From Thioploca ingrica (lineage in GTDB: Bacteria > Pseudomonadota > Gammaproteobacteria > Beggiatoales > Beggiatoaceae), in contig AP014633.1 of NCBI GenBank assembly GCA_000828835.1, forward strand, positions 1,736,001 to 1,800,000: a stretch of 64,000 nt of DNA, written 5' to 3'. Shown piece after piece: positions 18,353 through 27,443 of this stretch. Made by a program: the position numbers and the translations under genes. The notes under the pieces were generated by a model, which saw only the letters and a list, made by a program, of their open reading frames with translations, was not told the origin of the DNA and did no database searches. How positions within the stretch are numbered: the stretch's first letter is position 1; each line of letters starts with the position of its first letter.

Positions 18353-20701
18353 GTGAAACGGGTTATCAAAATAGGGTTAAGTATACTCGGTAGTGTCATC
18401 GCCTTAATATTCGTTACCTTGATTAGCGTGCTCTGGCTGGTTGATCCTAATCATTATAAAGCGCAGATTGCCAGTTATCTTAGTCAAGTAAGCGGTAGAA
18501 ATTTAGTGATTGAAGGTGATATTCGTTTTACTCTCTATCCTTGGTTAGGAGTGGATTTAGGCAAAATGCGTTTCGGGAATGCGCCCGGTTTTACCGAACC
18601 GACTTTAGTTCAAGTTGAACAAGCCCAATTTCAGGTAAAGCTATTGCCTTTATTAACGAAACGGATTGAAGTGGGTCACGTGTTATTAGCGGGAATGAAA
18701 TTAACCTTGATTCGTAAGGCAAACGGTCATACGAATTGGGAAGATCTACTGGCTTTGACGGGCAAATCTGAGCCATCAACGGAAACTGATTTTTTTGATC
18801 AGTTGAAAATAGCCGGATTAAAAATAACTCAGGGAGAGTTAACTTGGGATGATCGCCAAACTCGGTCCCGCTATGTATTTTCCGACTTCAATCTAAACAC
18901 TTCGGCGATTATTTTTAACCAACCAATTGATTTACAATTGCATTCTGCGCTGGCTATCGCTGGTAAAACCACGCTGCAGGGACAATTAGATTTAACTACC
19001 CAACTAACCGTTAATCTAGCTCAACAACTCTACCAACTAACGCCATTACAATTGGTTACCACTTTAGCAAGTAATCAATTACCCCTGGGTCAACAAAGCT
19101 TATCACTTCATACGGAAATGGCTCTCGATTTAAAACAACAACATTTCATGGTTTCGTTGTTGTCTTTACAGCTATTGGGGGTTGATTTAACCGGGCAAAT
19201 TAATGTTCACAACTTACTATCTTCTCCAACCGTGACTGGGCAAGTTGCGGTTACCCCGTTTAATCCGCAAAAATTGTGGCAACGTTTAAAGCAAGCGCAG
19301 TTGGGTTTAGCGTGGACGTCATTATTTAATCAGCCAGGATTATCATTCCAATCGGCTAGGCTGAAAACCCAATTTCAGTTTAATCAGGCAGAAGGTATTC
19401 AATTCAATAATTTGGAACTGCATATTGATAACAACAGCCTCAAAACCCAACAAGTGAATTTAGATTGGCAAAAAGCAACTTTGGTGACCAGCGCAATTTA
19501 TCTAACCGCTTTGGGAATTCCATTGAACGCTCAAGTTCAGATTAAGCAACTTTTTTCTCAACCGGTGATTCAAGGGCAATTATCTTTGTTACCATTCAAT
19601 CCCAGAGCGACATTTGAGCAATTGAAGTTAGCTAAAATCAATGTACCAGCTATTTCACTTCCTAGCCAGGAAATTTTGCCTTTACAAACAGCCAGCTTAA
19701 CAACGCAATTTCAATGGCGAGACAACCAACAACTTGATTTAACTCATTTACATTGGCAAGTAGATGATAATCACTTCCAAATCGCGCACTTCCAAATCAA
19801 TTTATCCCAAGAAACTTTAGCTGCCAATGATTTCTCATTACAAGCCTGGGAAATGAAACTGGTTGGCAAAATGCAAGTCAAACAATTATTGAGTCAACCG
19901 CAGGCAACCGCAGAAATAGCCATCGCACCGTTCAACTTGCCAGCACTATTTAAACGCTTAGGAATAACCCCACCCTCATTACCTAAACCGTTGACACTTA
20001 CGCAAGCGAGCTTAACCACCCAGTTAACGGTAACATCACCAAACCTCACCCTAAATAATTTGCATTTTACTGTGGATGAAAACCAGTTAACGATTCAACA
20101 AGCGCAATTCAACTGGGCGCAAAATATTTTGAATTTAGAGCATTTTATCCTCAAGGTGTTAACTGTCAGCGCCCAGGGTAAGCTTCAAATTACTCAATTA
20201 TTAGAGCAACCGAAACTGCAAGGCTCTCTCAAAGTGGCTCAATTTGATCCTCGACAACTGTTGCCCCGTTTAGGACAACCGCTACCCACAACCGCTGATC
20301 CAACTGTGTTAAATCGCTTGGCATTAGAAACGACGTTACAAGGGAATCTATCGCAATTAGTTTTAGATAACTTAAAAATCAATCTCGATGACAGTCAACT
20401 CATTGGCAATCTGGAGATCAAGAAATTTAACCCACCGGCGATCAACTTTTACTTAAATGTTGATAATGTCGATATCGACCGTTACCTTCCTCCTCAATCA
20501 GTGGAGAAAACAACTCAACCCCAGTTGTCACTGCCTCCCAAAGAAACGTCATCACCACTGGATTTTTTACGGGCACTGAATCTCAATGGAACCCTAAAAA
20601 TTAACCATTTCAAAGCAGCACAGCTAACCACGACGGATTTAGAACTCGCTGTAGCGGCACAACCAGGTCACCTAATACCACTTGCCGCCTATCAATTTTA
20701 G
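18353..20701 (+). CDS. AsmA family protein, apparently truncated at the C terminus
   Basis: 782 residues from a GTG start. The N terminus is the AsmA hallmark: one membrane helix (IGLSILGSVIALIFVTLISVLW), then DPNHYKAQIASYLSQVSGRNLVIEGDI. The body consists of repeating lipid-transfer-like beta strands, with recurring VxPFNPxxLxxRL units near 287, 407, 525 and 648. The protein stops at HLIPLAAYQF, exactly where the family's conserved C-terminal domain would read 'PL.A.LYQG' and continue for another ~150 residues. No continuation is open in the other two frames within the 90 bases to the next gene. AsmA-like proteins help move phospholipid to, or limit disorder in, the outer membrane; whether this one works is uncertain. 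Confidence 0.85.
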   Translation: MKRVIKIGLSILGSVIALIFVTLISVLWLVDPNHYKAQIASYLSQVSGRNLVIEGDIRFTLYPWLGVDLGKMRFGNAPGFTEPTLVQVEQAQFQVKLLPLLTKRIEVGHVLLAGMKLTLIRKANGHTNWEDLLALTGKSEPSTETDFFDQLKIAGLKITQGELTWDDRQTRSRYVFSDFNLNTSAIIFNQPIDLQLHSALAIAGKTTLQGQLDLTTQLTVNLAQQLYQLTPLQLVTTLASNQLPLGQQSLSLHTEMALDLKQQHFMVSLLSLQLLGVDLTGQINVHNLLSSPTVTGQVAVTPFNPQKLWQRLKQAQLGLAWTSLFNQPGLSFQSARLKTQFQFNQAEGIQFNNLELHIDNNSLKTQQVNLDWQKATLVTSAIYLTALGIPLNAQVQIKQLFSQPVIQGQLSLLPFNPRATFEQLKLAKINVPAISLPSQEILPLQTASLTTQFQWRDNQQLDLTHLHWQVDDNHFQIAHFQINLSQETLAANDFSLQAWEMKLVGKMQVKQLLSQPQATAEIAIAPFNLPALFKRLGITPPSLPKPLTLTQASLTTQLTVTSPNLTLNNLHFTVDENQLTIQQAQFNWAQNILNLEHFILKVLTVSAQGKLQITQLLEQPKLQGSLKVAQFDPRQLLPRLGQPLPTTADPTVLNRLALETTLQGNLSQLVLDNLKINLDDSQLIGNLEIKKFNPPAINFYLNVDNVDIDRYLPPQSVEKTTQPQLSLPPKETSSPLDFLRALNLNGTLKINHFKAAQLTTTDLELAVAAQPGHLIPLAAYQF

Positions 20702-20791
20702 GGTATGATATTAAAAAAATGGGTAACCTGTTGATAGAGCTATAGGTTCAGTCAGTTCAATGAACCGTTTTCAAACAGCATTTTTAAGAAT

Positions 20792-21448
20792 TTATCCCTC
20801 TGGTACTCTAAATAAGCGCGTTAATTGTCCCCATCTCACTACAGTAAAAGTAACCTCAATTGCTTTAAGAATTGGTCGGATTTGATTGTTGATCTCAGCC
20901 GCAGCAGGCGTCTCTAAAACCGCTACTGGGGGCCATTGCTCATGCCATTGCAAGCGACTATCTAAATAACGTAGTTTCAACTCGGTTATATTAGATAATA
21001 AATCAACTTTCAAAGGACGACTATCTTGAGCACGATCAAGCATTTGCCAATAGGAACGCCATAAAATTTTATCTTCTAAATGATAGGCAACCCGTTGTAA
21101 GGTACTGCGTGGTTGTTGCGCCGGATTACGCCAGCCAGTTCGAGTCAATTCGAGTTGCTGAAAGGTACCTTGAATAGCCGGTTGTTTATCACCGTATTCA
21201 TCACGAATGGGTCTATCAATAATTTGCTCAATGTCTCGTTCTAACCAAGTGAAGGCGATTTGTAATTGAGCTAATTGTGTTCCTTGTTGCTCTAAATGCG
21301 AATGGACTTGGAGAACCGTATTTAATCCACCATAGGCCATGACGACAATCACCGCAAAAATAGCTAAAGCAACCAATAATTCAATTAAAGTAAAACCTAA
21401 CCATAGGTTAAGCAAAATAGGTACGCGTTTAGGACTAAAATATGCCAT
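20792..21448 (-). CDS. gspJ: Type II secretion system minor pseudopilin GspJ
   Basis: 218 residues with a type III (prepilin) signal: a short leader ending in Gly, then FTLIELLVALAIFAVIVVMA with the conserved Glu at +5. The downstream region has the GspJ pattern: QIAFTWLERDIEQIIDRPIRDEYG and, in the C-terminal half, the conserved tyrosine/arginine strand ELKLRYLDSRLQWHEQWP. GspJ forms the pseudopilus tip complex with GspI, GspK and GspX. It is alone here: no other gsp gene is in the window and the neighbours are unrelated, so the T2SS operon must be elsewhere or on the other side of a rearrangement. Confidence 0.92.
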   Translation of the reverse strand: MAYFSPKRVPILLNLWLGFTLIELLVALAIFAVIVVMAYGGLNTVLQVHSHLEQQGTQLAQLQIAFTWLERDIEQIIDRPIRDEYGDKQPAIQGTFQQLELTRTGWRNPAQQPRSTLQRVAYHLEDKILWRSYWQMLDRAQDSRPLKVDLLSNITELKLRYLDSRLQWHEQWPPVAVLETPAAAEINNQIRPILKAIEVTFTVVRWGQLTRLFRVPEG

Positions 21449-21481
21449 AATGTTGGTTCATGTTAAATTCAAGGAGATATT

Positions 21482-21853
21482 GTGGCAACTGTTGAATTAA
21501 CTCAAACTAATTTTGAAGATACTATTAGTAACAATGGTTTAGTGTTAATTGATTTTTGGGCACCTTGGTGTGGACCGTGTCGCTCTTTTGCACCGATTTA
21601 TGAGCAGGTTTCTCAAAAATATCCCTCAGTCTTATTTGCTAAAGTTAATACTGATCAAGAACAAGCCTTGGCTGGGAATTTTAACATTCGTTCTATTCCT
21701 ACTCTAATGATTTTCCGGGAACAAATTATCATTTTTTCTCAAGCGGGAAGCTTGCCAGTTTCTGCGTTGGAAGAAGTCATTAAAAAAGCACTCGAGTTAG
21801 ATATGGATATGGTACGTGAAGAGATTGCTAAGCAAGAACAGGCAAATGCCTAA
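21482..21853 (+). CDS. Thioredoxin
   Basis: 123 residues with a thioredoxin fold: strand VLIDFWAPWCGPCRSFAPIYE with the active-site WCGPC at about residues 29-33, the cis-Pro loop in SIPTLMIF, and a 15-residue charged tail (MVREEIAKQEQANA) beyond the usual ~108-residue core. It reduces disulfides of cytoplasmic proteins, using thioredoxin reductase elsewhere. The start is GTG 21482, supported by AAGGAGA eight bases upstream. Divergent from gspJ, with 33 bases between the starts. Confidence 0.93.
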   Translation: MATVELTQTNFEDTISNNGLVLIDFWAPWCGPCRSFAPIYEQVSQKYPSVLFAKVNTDQEQALAGNFNIRSIPTLMIFREQIIIFSQAGSLPVSALEEVIKKALELDMDMVREEIAKQEQANA

Positions 21854-21862
21854 GTAAAGAAT

Positions 21863-21907
21863 GAAAAGGGGAGAAAGATGCTGACAAAGTCATTTTTTTC
21901 CCCTTTC
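21863..21907. terminator. Possible bidirectional terminator between thioredoxin and lipA genes
   Basis: GAAAAGGGGAGAAA (21863-21876) faces TTTTTTCCCCTTTC (21893-21907), an imperfect stem with a GGGGA/TCCCC core, A-rich on one side and T-rich on the other. The two convergent genes end on either side, as expected for a shared terminator. Confidence 0.6.
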
Positions 21908-21914
21908 GCTGGTG

Positions 21915-22868
21915 TTAACCATTTTCCCCGGCGGCTTGCTTTTCAGCATGGTAGGAAGAACGTACTAAAGGCCCACTGGCAATGTTTTTAAAACCTATTT
22001 GTCGTCCTAATTGGGCTAATTGTTCAAATTCGCTTGGTGACCAGTAATGTTGTACCGGCAAGTGGTAGCGGCTGGGTTGTAAATACTGTCCTAACGTTAA
22101 TCGATCACAATGGTGATCACGTAGATCGGCCATGACTTGTAAAATTTCCTCCAGTTGTTCTCCTAAACCTAACATCAGTCCCGATTTAGTTGGCACCAGT
22201 GGATTTTGTTCTTTAAAACGTTTTAGTAATTGCAATGACCAGTCATAATCAGCACCTGGACGAACTGATTGATATAAACGGGGTACGGTTTCTAAGTTGT
22301 GATTAAATACATCGGGTGGAGCTGGTTGTAACTGTTCTAAAGCCACTGTCATTCTGCCTCGAAAATCCGGTACCAAAATTTCAATTTGAGTTTGAGGACA
22401 ATTGGCTCGGATAGCCTGAATACAAGCCACAAAATGTCCCGCACCACCATCACGTAAATCATCCCGATCCACTGAAGTAATCACCACATATTTCAATTGC
22501 ATAGCAGCAATGGTTTGGGCTAAATGCTTCGGTTCATCACTATCCAGCGGCGCCGGACGACCATGCGCAACATCACAAAATGGGCAACGTCGAGTACAAA
22601 TATCGCCCATAATCATAAAAGTCGCTGTACCACTCGAAAAACATTCATTTAAATTGGGACACGACGCTTCTTCACAAACGGTATGTAACTGATGTTGACG
22701 CAAATGCGCTTTAAGGCGATTTAGCGCACCCTGATTAGGAATGCGAATTCGTATCCACTCGGGTTTTCGCAGCGGTTTATCAGTCGGAACCACTTTGATT
22801 GGAATACGCGCAACTTTATCGATATTCCGTTGAGTTTGATTGGATTTCGTCTGGATTGGCTTAGTCAT
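21915..22868 (-). CDS. lipA: Lipoyl synthase
   Basis: 317 residues. LipA is a radical SAM enzyme that inserts two sulfurs into octanoyl groups on lipoate-dependent proteins. Both clusters are visible: the auxiliary [4Fe-4S] Cys set in [12 protein letters not shown] (about residues 65-76) and the SAM-binding CTRRCPFC (about 91-98). The C-terminal RSSYHA holds the Ser that ligates the auxiliary cluster. The start ATG overlaps the lipB stop by 8 bases, so the two are translated together and perform consecutive steps of lipoate assembly. Confidence 0.97.
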   Translation of the reverse strand: MTKPIQTKSNQTQRNIDKVARIPIKVVPTDKPLRKPEWIRIRIPNQGALNRLKAHLRQHQLHTVCEEASCPNLNECFSSGTATFMIMGDICTRRCPFCDVAHGRPAPLDSDEPKHLAQTIAAMQLKYVVITSVDRDDLRDGGAGHFVACIQAIRANCPQTQIEILVPDFRGRMTVALEQLQPAPPDVFNHNLETVPRLYQSVRPGADYDWSLQLLKRFKEQNPLVPTKSGLMLGLGEQLEEILQVMADLRDHHCDRLTLGQYLQPSRYHLPVQHYWSPSEFEQLAQLGRQIGFKNIASGPLVRSSYHAEKQAAGENG

Positions 22869-23514
22869 GGGGTGTTATTTTATTGATTGGATCGAGTTGT
22901 AGAGTATGAAATAAATAAGGCAAAAATTGCTCGTTTAGTTGAGTTAAATTGTCGTTAATTCCCAAATCACGTAATTGTGTTACCGTTAACCCCGCATAAC
23001 CACAGGGATTAATTCCTTGAAAAGGCGTCAAATCCATATCAACATTTAAACTTAAGCCGTGATAACTACAACCACGCCGTATTCTCAAACCCAATGCGGA
23101 TAATTTGTGATCGTCTACATAAACACCTGGCGCTTTATCACGGCGTTTGCCTAAAATTTGATGATGAGCCAGATAATCAATGACCGCTTGCTCTAAGGCA
23201 GACACCAACGATTTTACGCCCCAATGACGTCGCTTTAAATCTAATAACACATAAACAATCAATTGACCAGGACCATGATAAGTCACTTGCCCACCGCGAT
23301 CGACCTGATAAACCGGAATTTGGCCAGGATTCAGTAGATGTTCCCATTTACCGGCTTGTCCCAAAGTGTATACCGGTGGATGTTGCAGTACCCACAACTC
23401 ATCCACGGTATCGGCTTGACGGTTATCAGTAAAATGCTGCATGGCTTGGTAAGTGGCTTGATAAAGTGCCAGTCCAAAATAACGAATCCACACTGGCGAA
23501 ACCACGTTTTCCAT
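22861..23514 (-). CDS. lipB: Octanoyl-[ACP]:protein N-octanoyltransferase
   Basis: 217 residues. LipB moves octanoyl groups from acyl carrier protein to lipoyl domains. Key features: [18 protein letters not shown] (about residues 72-90), the catalytic Lys in [21 protein letters not shown], and the catalytic Cys in [12 protein letters not shown] (near 170). It ends inside the start of lipA. The start ATG 23514 gives the usual N-terminal [20 protein letters not shown]. Confidence 0.97.
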   Translation of the reverse strand: MENVVSPVWIRYFGLALYQATYQAMQHFTDNRQADTVDELWVLQHPPVYTLGQAGKWEHLLNPGQIPVYQVDRGGQVTYHGPGQLIVYVLLDLKRRHWGVKSLVSALEQAVIDYLAHHQILGKRRDKAPGVYVDDHKLSALGLRIRRGCSYHGLSLNVDMDLTPFQGINPCGYAGLTVTQLRDLGINDNLTQLNEQFLPYLFHTLQLDPINKITPHD

Positions 23515-23553
23515 AGCTGAATTGAGAAACTAGGTCAAATAACCATTTCTTTT

Positions 23554-24105
23554 TTAATTATGGTCAGGTAATTCACGTGCCGGTTCTGGGGAATGGGCAT
23601 GAGGTGGATGCAGAATTCTTTCCATCAGCGCAAATAATACGCCCGAAATGACAAAGGTCAGGTGAATAATGACTAGCCATTTCACTTTGTTGGTATCAAT
23701 TACTCCATCATAAACAGAAATAAACGCTTTTAACAATTCAATAGAAGAAATCGCCACAATTGAACCGATCACTTTGAGCTTCAAAGCAGTATAATCTATT
23801 TTTCCCATCCACTCGGGTCGATCAACATGATCTTCTATCATATCAATTTTAGACACAAAGTTTTCATAACCGCTAAAAATGATGATAAGCAATAAATTCG
23901 CGATGAGAACAATGTCGATTAAACCCAATATATTAAGCAGTAATTCAGTACTAGTTGACTCTAATATAGTCGGTACAATTTTGATAAATTTCTGAATAAA
24001 TTTTACCAATAGAAGAAACAAAGCACCAGCTAAACCAACGTAAAGTGGCGCTAACAGCCACCGGCTGTTAAATAATGAAGTTTCAACCCATTTTTCTAAT
24101 TTCAT
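23554..24105 (-). CDS. YqhA / UPF0114 family inner-membrane protein
   Basis: 183 residues with four membrane helices and the UPF0114 signature at the N terminus (WVETSLFNSRWLLAPLYVGLA) plus the loop SKIDMIEDHVDRPEWMGKIDY and the conserved KLKVIGSIVAISSIELLKAF. The family is widespread and of unknown function. It lies 39 bases upstream of lipB on the same strand. The 249-base gap toward the next gene (24106-24354) is very AT-rich and holds no gene; it should carry divergent promoters. Confidence 0.85.
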   Translation of the reverse strand: MKLEKWVETSLFNSRWLLAPLYVGLAGALFLLLVKFIQKFIKIVPTILESTSTELLLNILGLIDIVLIANLLLIIIFSGYENFVSKIDMIEDHVDRPEWMGKIDYTALKLKVIGSIVAISSIELLKAFISVYDGVIDTNKVKWLVIIHLTFVISGVLFALMERILHPPHAHSPEPARELPDHN

Positions 24106-24354
24106 CTTCCTTATCCTAAATGATTAAATTACTCCAATTATCCTCGAAAACAAAATATTTTAAAACAAAGCTGGCTACTTTTAAATAAAAATTTAACTTG
24201 AATTATAATTTAATTGGTTAAACAATATTAAAACGAATTGATCTCATAGTTAAATAGATTACTATTTAGAAATAAAAGTATTCAAACAATTGTTTAAAAT
24301 TTAGATTTTGATAAAATCAAATTTATCAATTAGTACAATAGCAGATTAGTAACT

Positions 24355-25491
24355 ATGTTGCATACGATAAAACGTCAAATAAAAAAGCATTTTGGTCATC
24401 ATATTAACCCAGATGTTGTTATTCTTACTAGAAAATATGTTGATATGATAGAAATCAACTTTAATGCTCTATTAGGAAGGCATTTTTTACCACATCCCCG
24501 ACAAAAAATAGAAATAGAAACATCAGGTCGTTGTAATCTATCGTGTCGGTTTTGCGCCTATTCAAAAAAAATAACGGCTAAAGTTGTTATGCCTATGAAC
24601 TTATTTCAAGAAGTTGTTGAACAAGCAGCCGAGATGGGATTTTCAGAGATTGGACTGACACCGATGACCGGTGAAGTGTTTATGGACAAAGGGATTATTG
24701 AAAAGATGCACTATTTGGATGCTCATCCCCAAATAAAAAGCTATTACTTCTTCACCAATTTTGTAGTCCCTTCCGAGCAAACTATTAAAGAATTGTTTAA
24801 TCTGCGTAAGCTTAAATTCATACACATTAGTTTGTATGGACATGATGAGAAGTCTTTTTGTAACTTAACCCAAGCCACCACCAAGGAATATCACAGATTA
24901 GTTAACAATTTAAACTATTTATATGATCTCTATAATGAAAAACGTTCATTTATATTGAGAATGGGTTGGAGAACTATGCCTAGTTTTTTTAAACTCGAAC
25001 AATCTTCGCCAACCAGTGAATTACAAGAGATTTTTTTAAAATTTCAGACATATCACAAAATTAAGTCTAATAACACATTATTATACAATAATTGGGGTGG
25101 TGAAATAACTCAAGCCGATGTTCAAGATACCGGGTTGAGAATCAATGATGGTACTCAAGTTTACCGAAAAGGGCTTTGTAGTGTTATTTTTAGATTCAGT
25201 GGGATACTGGCAGATGGTCGGGTGAGTGCCTGTGTTTGTCGAGATGTCAAAGGCTCTTTAGTGGTAGGTGATCTGAGAAAAGAATCGCTTTCTTATGTGT
25301 TGTCTTTAAATAATCCTCTTTATGCTAATCTTATTCAGGAACAACTGGAATCTAAATTTAGACCAGTTTGTTTAACTTGTGATTTTTATAATAGTTTTTA
25401 TCAAAAAATGAGAATGAATGCTTCAATTAAGGCTTATTACAAGTTTGACTTCGTTAAAACATTATTGAATCAACCACCGAGTGAAAAGTAA
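24355..25491 (+). CDS. Radical SAM protein with SPASM-like C terminus
   Basis: 378 residues. The radical SAM motif CNLSCRFC sits in IETSGRCNLSCRFCAYS (about residues 55-70), followed by the GxTGE-like turn PMTGEVFMDKGI and a TIM-barrel-like middle. The C-terminal third has a SPASM-type Cys set: CSVIF, then CVCRD, GDLRKESLSYVL, and CLTCDFY, likely binding one or two extra [4Fe-4S] clusters. Such enzymes modify peptides, sugars or other metabolites; the substrate cannot be read here because there is no precursor peptide, glycosyltransferase or sugar gene beside it. Codon use is more AT-rich than in the flanking genes, which would fit acquisition by transfer. Confidence 0.85.
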   Translation: MLHTIKRQIKKHFGHHINPDVVILTRKYVDMIEINFNALLGRHFLPHPRQKIEIETSGRCNLSCRFCAYSKKITAKVVMPMNLFQEVVEQAAEMGFSEIGLTPMTGEVFMDKGIIEKMHYLDAHPQIKSYYFFTNFVVPSEQTIKELFNLRKLKFIHISLYGHDEKSFCNLTQATTKEYHRLVNNLNYLYDLYNEKRSFILRMGWRTMPSFFKLEQSSPTSELQEIFLKFQTYHKIKSNNTLLYNNWGGEITQADVQDTGLRINDGTQVYRKGLCSVIFRFSGILADGRVSACVCRDVKGSLVVGDLRKESLSYVLSLNNPLYANLIQEQLESKFRPVCLTCDFYNSFYQKMRMNASIKAYYKFDFVKTLLNQPPSEK

Positions 25492-25504
25492 AATTGTTTA
25501 CCTT

Positions 25505-26065
25505 TTAACCTAATACTTCAGCAACAGCGACTTTTATATGAGCTAGCTGTGAAGGGACAATCACCTCACCGCATTGAAAAATATGTTTTTCTTGATAACC
25601 GAGTTCTTGTGGGTTTAGGTAGACTTCAATACAATTTTGTTCTAAATTGACTATCCAAGTTTCAATAATACCATGACGAGCATAAAGTGGTACTTTAGTA
25701 TGACGATCATAGTGAAGCGTACTTTCAGAAACTTCGATAAGTAATAACACGTCGGCTGGAGTAGGATGTCTTTTGCTATAAAAATGTAATTCTGGACGTA
25801 ATATCATCAAATCAGGTTGCGGTTCAGAAAAATTTCCCAATTGCACCGGATCTTGTACACTTACAATCGCTGAACCGACTAGTTGAGTAACAAAAAATTG
25901 GGTTAACCATTTGACACGTCCTCCATGAGAACTACCTATAGGAACCATATCGATAATTTCTCCTTCAATTAATTCGACGCGAAAATCTGGCAGAAAAAAA
26001 TTTTTCTCTCCCAATTGATGCCAGTCTGAAACATTGAAGCGATGTTTTTGTGGAATAATCGTCAT
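25505..26065 (-). CDS. Uma2 family (DUF820) PD-(D/E)XK nuclease-like protein
   Basis: 186 residues of the Uma2/DUF820 family, a restriction-endonuclease-like fold hugely expanded in cyanobacteria and filamentous sulfur bacteria. Visible family motifs: RVELIEGEIIDMVPIGSSHG near residues 28-48, the acidic residue in EPQPDLMILRP, the active-site strand DVLLLIEVSESTLHYDR (near 104-120), and the tail YARHGIIETWIVNL. The true activity of the family is unproven. The gene ends 14 bases from the convergent radical SAM gene and is followed upstream by the coiled-coil membrane protein gene on the same strand. Confidence 0.9.
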   Translation of the reverse strand: MTIIPQKHRFNVSDWHQLGEKNFFLPDFRVELIEGEIIDMVPIGSSHGGRVKWLTQFFVTQLVGSAIVSVQDPVQLGNFSEPQPDLMILRPELHFYSKRHPTPADVLLLIEVSESTLHYDRHTKVPLYARHGIIETWIVNLEQNCIEVYLNPQELGYQEKHIFQCGEVIVPSQLAHIKVAVAEVLG

Positions 26066-26081
26066 CGTTAATTAGCGAGAT

Positions 26082-26810
26082 TCACCAGGGCATAAAACTG
26101 TTAGCAAATGACATCGGTCGGGAAAAATTAGATATATTGTGGCTCATCAAGGTTAAATCACGCCGCATTTGATCAGTTGTGGCGGTTATTACCCGCATGG
26201 ATTGATCCATCGTTCGCATCGAATCATCCATTGTCGCAATCGATTTATCCATCTGCGCAATCGATTTATCCATCTGCGCAATCGATTTATCCATATGTGT
26301 CATTGACTGATCCATTTGAGTCATCATGTTGTCCATATGAGAAATAGAAGTCACCATATTAGCCATGGAATTATCCATTTTACCCACATGTTGCAACATG
26401 ACCGGTAAGGTATCCAATTTATCTGAAATGTTGGTCATGGTATAAGTCATTACTTGAATTTGTTGAGACATGATTTCAATTTGTTTTGATAGGGTAACGA
26501 TACTCTTGGACATGGACTCCATATGGTCTCCCATTTTGGGGTCCATGCTCCGTGCCATAGAGGACATATCACCGGTTAAACTATAAATCAGAAAAAAACC
26601 GTAACCAGCCAAGACAACAAAAGCAAATAAAGCGGGATAGACAACGACTTCCCATCGCCGAGTACTTTGTTGGAAAGAATTGACAAATTGCTCCATTTGA
26701 CCTTTACTAATAGCCGCACCACATTCCATCATTTGTGGCAGTTGTGGATTAGGTATTAACGGTATTCCACGGTCACCCGGTTTTTCCGGAGGAGGCGTCG
26801 TTATTGCCAT
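26082..26810 (-). CDS. Membrane-anchored methionine-rich coiled-coil protein
   Basis: 242 residues. After a Pro-rich N terminus (about 1-40) comes one membrane helix (VVYPALFAFVVLAGYGFFLIYSL, about 55-77), then ~150 residues of periplasmic or cytoplasmic coiled coil in which Met, Ser and Asp recur every seven residues (MDKSIAQ units, MDDSMRT, MDQSMRV). The heptad spacing is encoded by 21-base DNA repeats. I do not recognise a domain. It may be a scaffold or length-sensing protein, but this is only inference from shape. Ribosome-binding site GGAGC lies before the start at 26810. Confidence 0.7.
   Translation of the reverse strand: MAITTPPPEKPGDRGIPLIPNPQLPQMMECGAAISKGQMEQFVNSFQQSTRRWEVVVYPALFAFVVLAGYGFFLIYSLTGDMSSMARSMDPKMGDHMESMSKSIVTLSKQIEIMSQQIQVMTYTMTNISDKLDTLPVMLQHVGKMDNSMANMVTSISHMDNMMTQMDQSMTHMDKSIAQMDKSIAQMDKSIATMDDSMRTMDQSMRVITATTDQMRRDLTLMSHNISNFSRPMSFANSFMPW
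26235..26297 (-). repeat. Three 21-bp tandem repeats inside the coiled-coil gene
   Basis: The unit CGCAATCGATTTATCCATCTG occurs at 26235-26255 and 26256-26276, and a diverged third copy begins at 26277. Each encodes one seven-residue heptad (MDKSIAQ), so copy number changes would lengthen the coiled coil without a frameshift. Confidence 0.85.
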
Positions 26811-27134
26811 AGAGGTTGCTCCTTAATTAGGGGTATTATCGTTGTTATTCTATTTATACCAGATATTGTCATTTGAATATAATGTTAATTCAAGTTAAAA
26901 TAAAAACTAGTATTCTTTGCTAATTAGCGTAACGAAATTAAAAACGATTTACTTATCAATTTTATGAAAATATTGATAATCCGCCTTCCTCACGAAAATT
27001 ATTTGACTTTCTTGGTTTAATTATAGTCAATTTACTTGAGTTCGTCAGTTAGCCATTTCATTTTTTAGTCATAAATGGACTATTTTTTCTTTTCAAGTCA
27101 GAACAATAAAAAATTGTAATACCAGGTATTTTTT
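26811..27134. other. Gene-free AT-rich interval
   Basis: The 324 bases between two divergently transcribed genes have no convincing open frame. There is a short inverted repeat TTGACT (27003-27008) / AGTCAA (27025-27030), possibly an operator for either side, but no promoter with good spacing could be fixed. Confidence 0.5.
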
Positions 27135-27380
27135 ATGAATGTAGAACCGTCATCTGAACTACAACTTGCTTTGAATGCTTTCCTCAATACCACGACCCTC
27201 GAAGAAGCTTATCAAGTTATTCAACAACATCCCATTTTATTAACCGATCAAGCGGATCTCTTTCTCAGTTCAATTATAAGCACTGCTCGTAAGCAAAGCC
27301 ATGAAGAAACCGCTATGGCGCTCGATGAACGTCGTGACTTTATTAGAAGTGTACGAGCTGAAAATGAGAGCAATCACTAA
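27135..27380 (+). CDS. Small helical protein, stand-alone copy of an N-terminal module
   Basis: 81 residues, soluble and all-helical by appearance: ALNAFLNTTTLEEAYQVIQQ, then HPILLTDQADLFLSSIISTAR and a C-terminal ALDERRDFIRSVR. The 'LL...D..L...I..A......................L..RR..L' pattern resembles the short segment that sits in front of TPR or CHAT domains in cyanobacterial and Beggiatoa-type proteins. Here it is alone, followed by a stop and then the convergent L,D-transpeptidase gene. Function unknown; it could be a fragment of a larger gene or a free adaptor. Confidence 0.6.
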   Translation: MNVEPSSELQLALNAFLNTTTLEEAYQVIQQHPILLTDQADLFLSSIISTARKQSHEETAMALDERRDFIRSVRAENESNH

Positions 27381-27443
27381 ATCGAAATAACGAGTTGTCA
27401 TCAGTACTACTTGAAAGCAAAGCACTCTTTAAAAAAGAAGGTA

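Noticed and set aside
25505..26065. Uma2 protein as part of a restriction or defence system
   Set aside because: No methylase or other defence gene is adjacent, and Uma2 proteins are scattered singly in such genomes.
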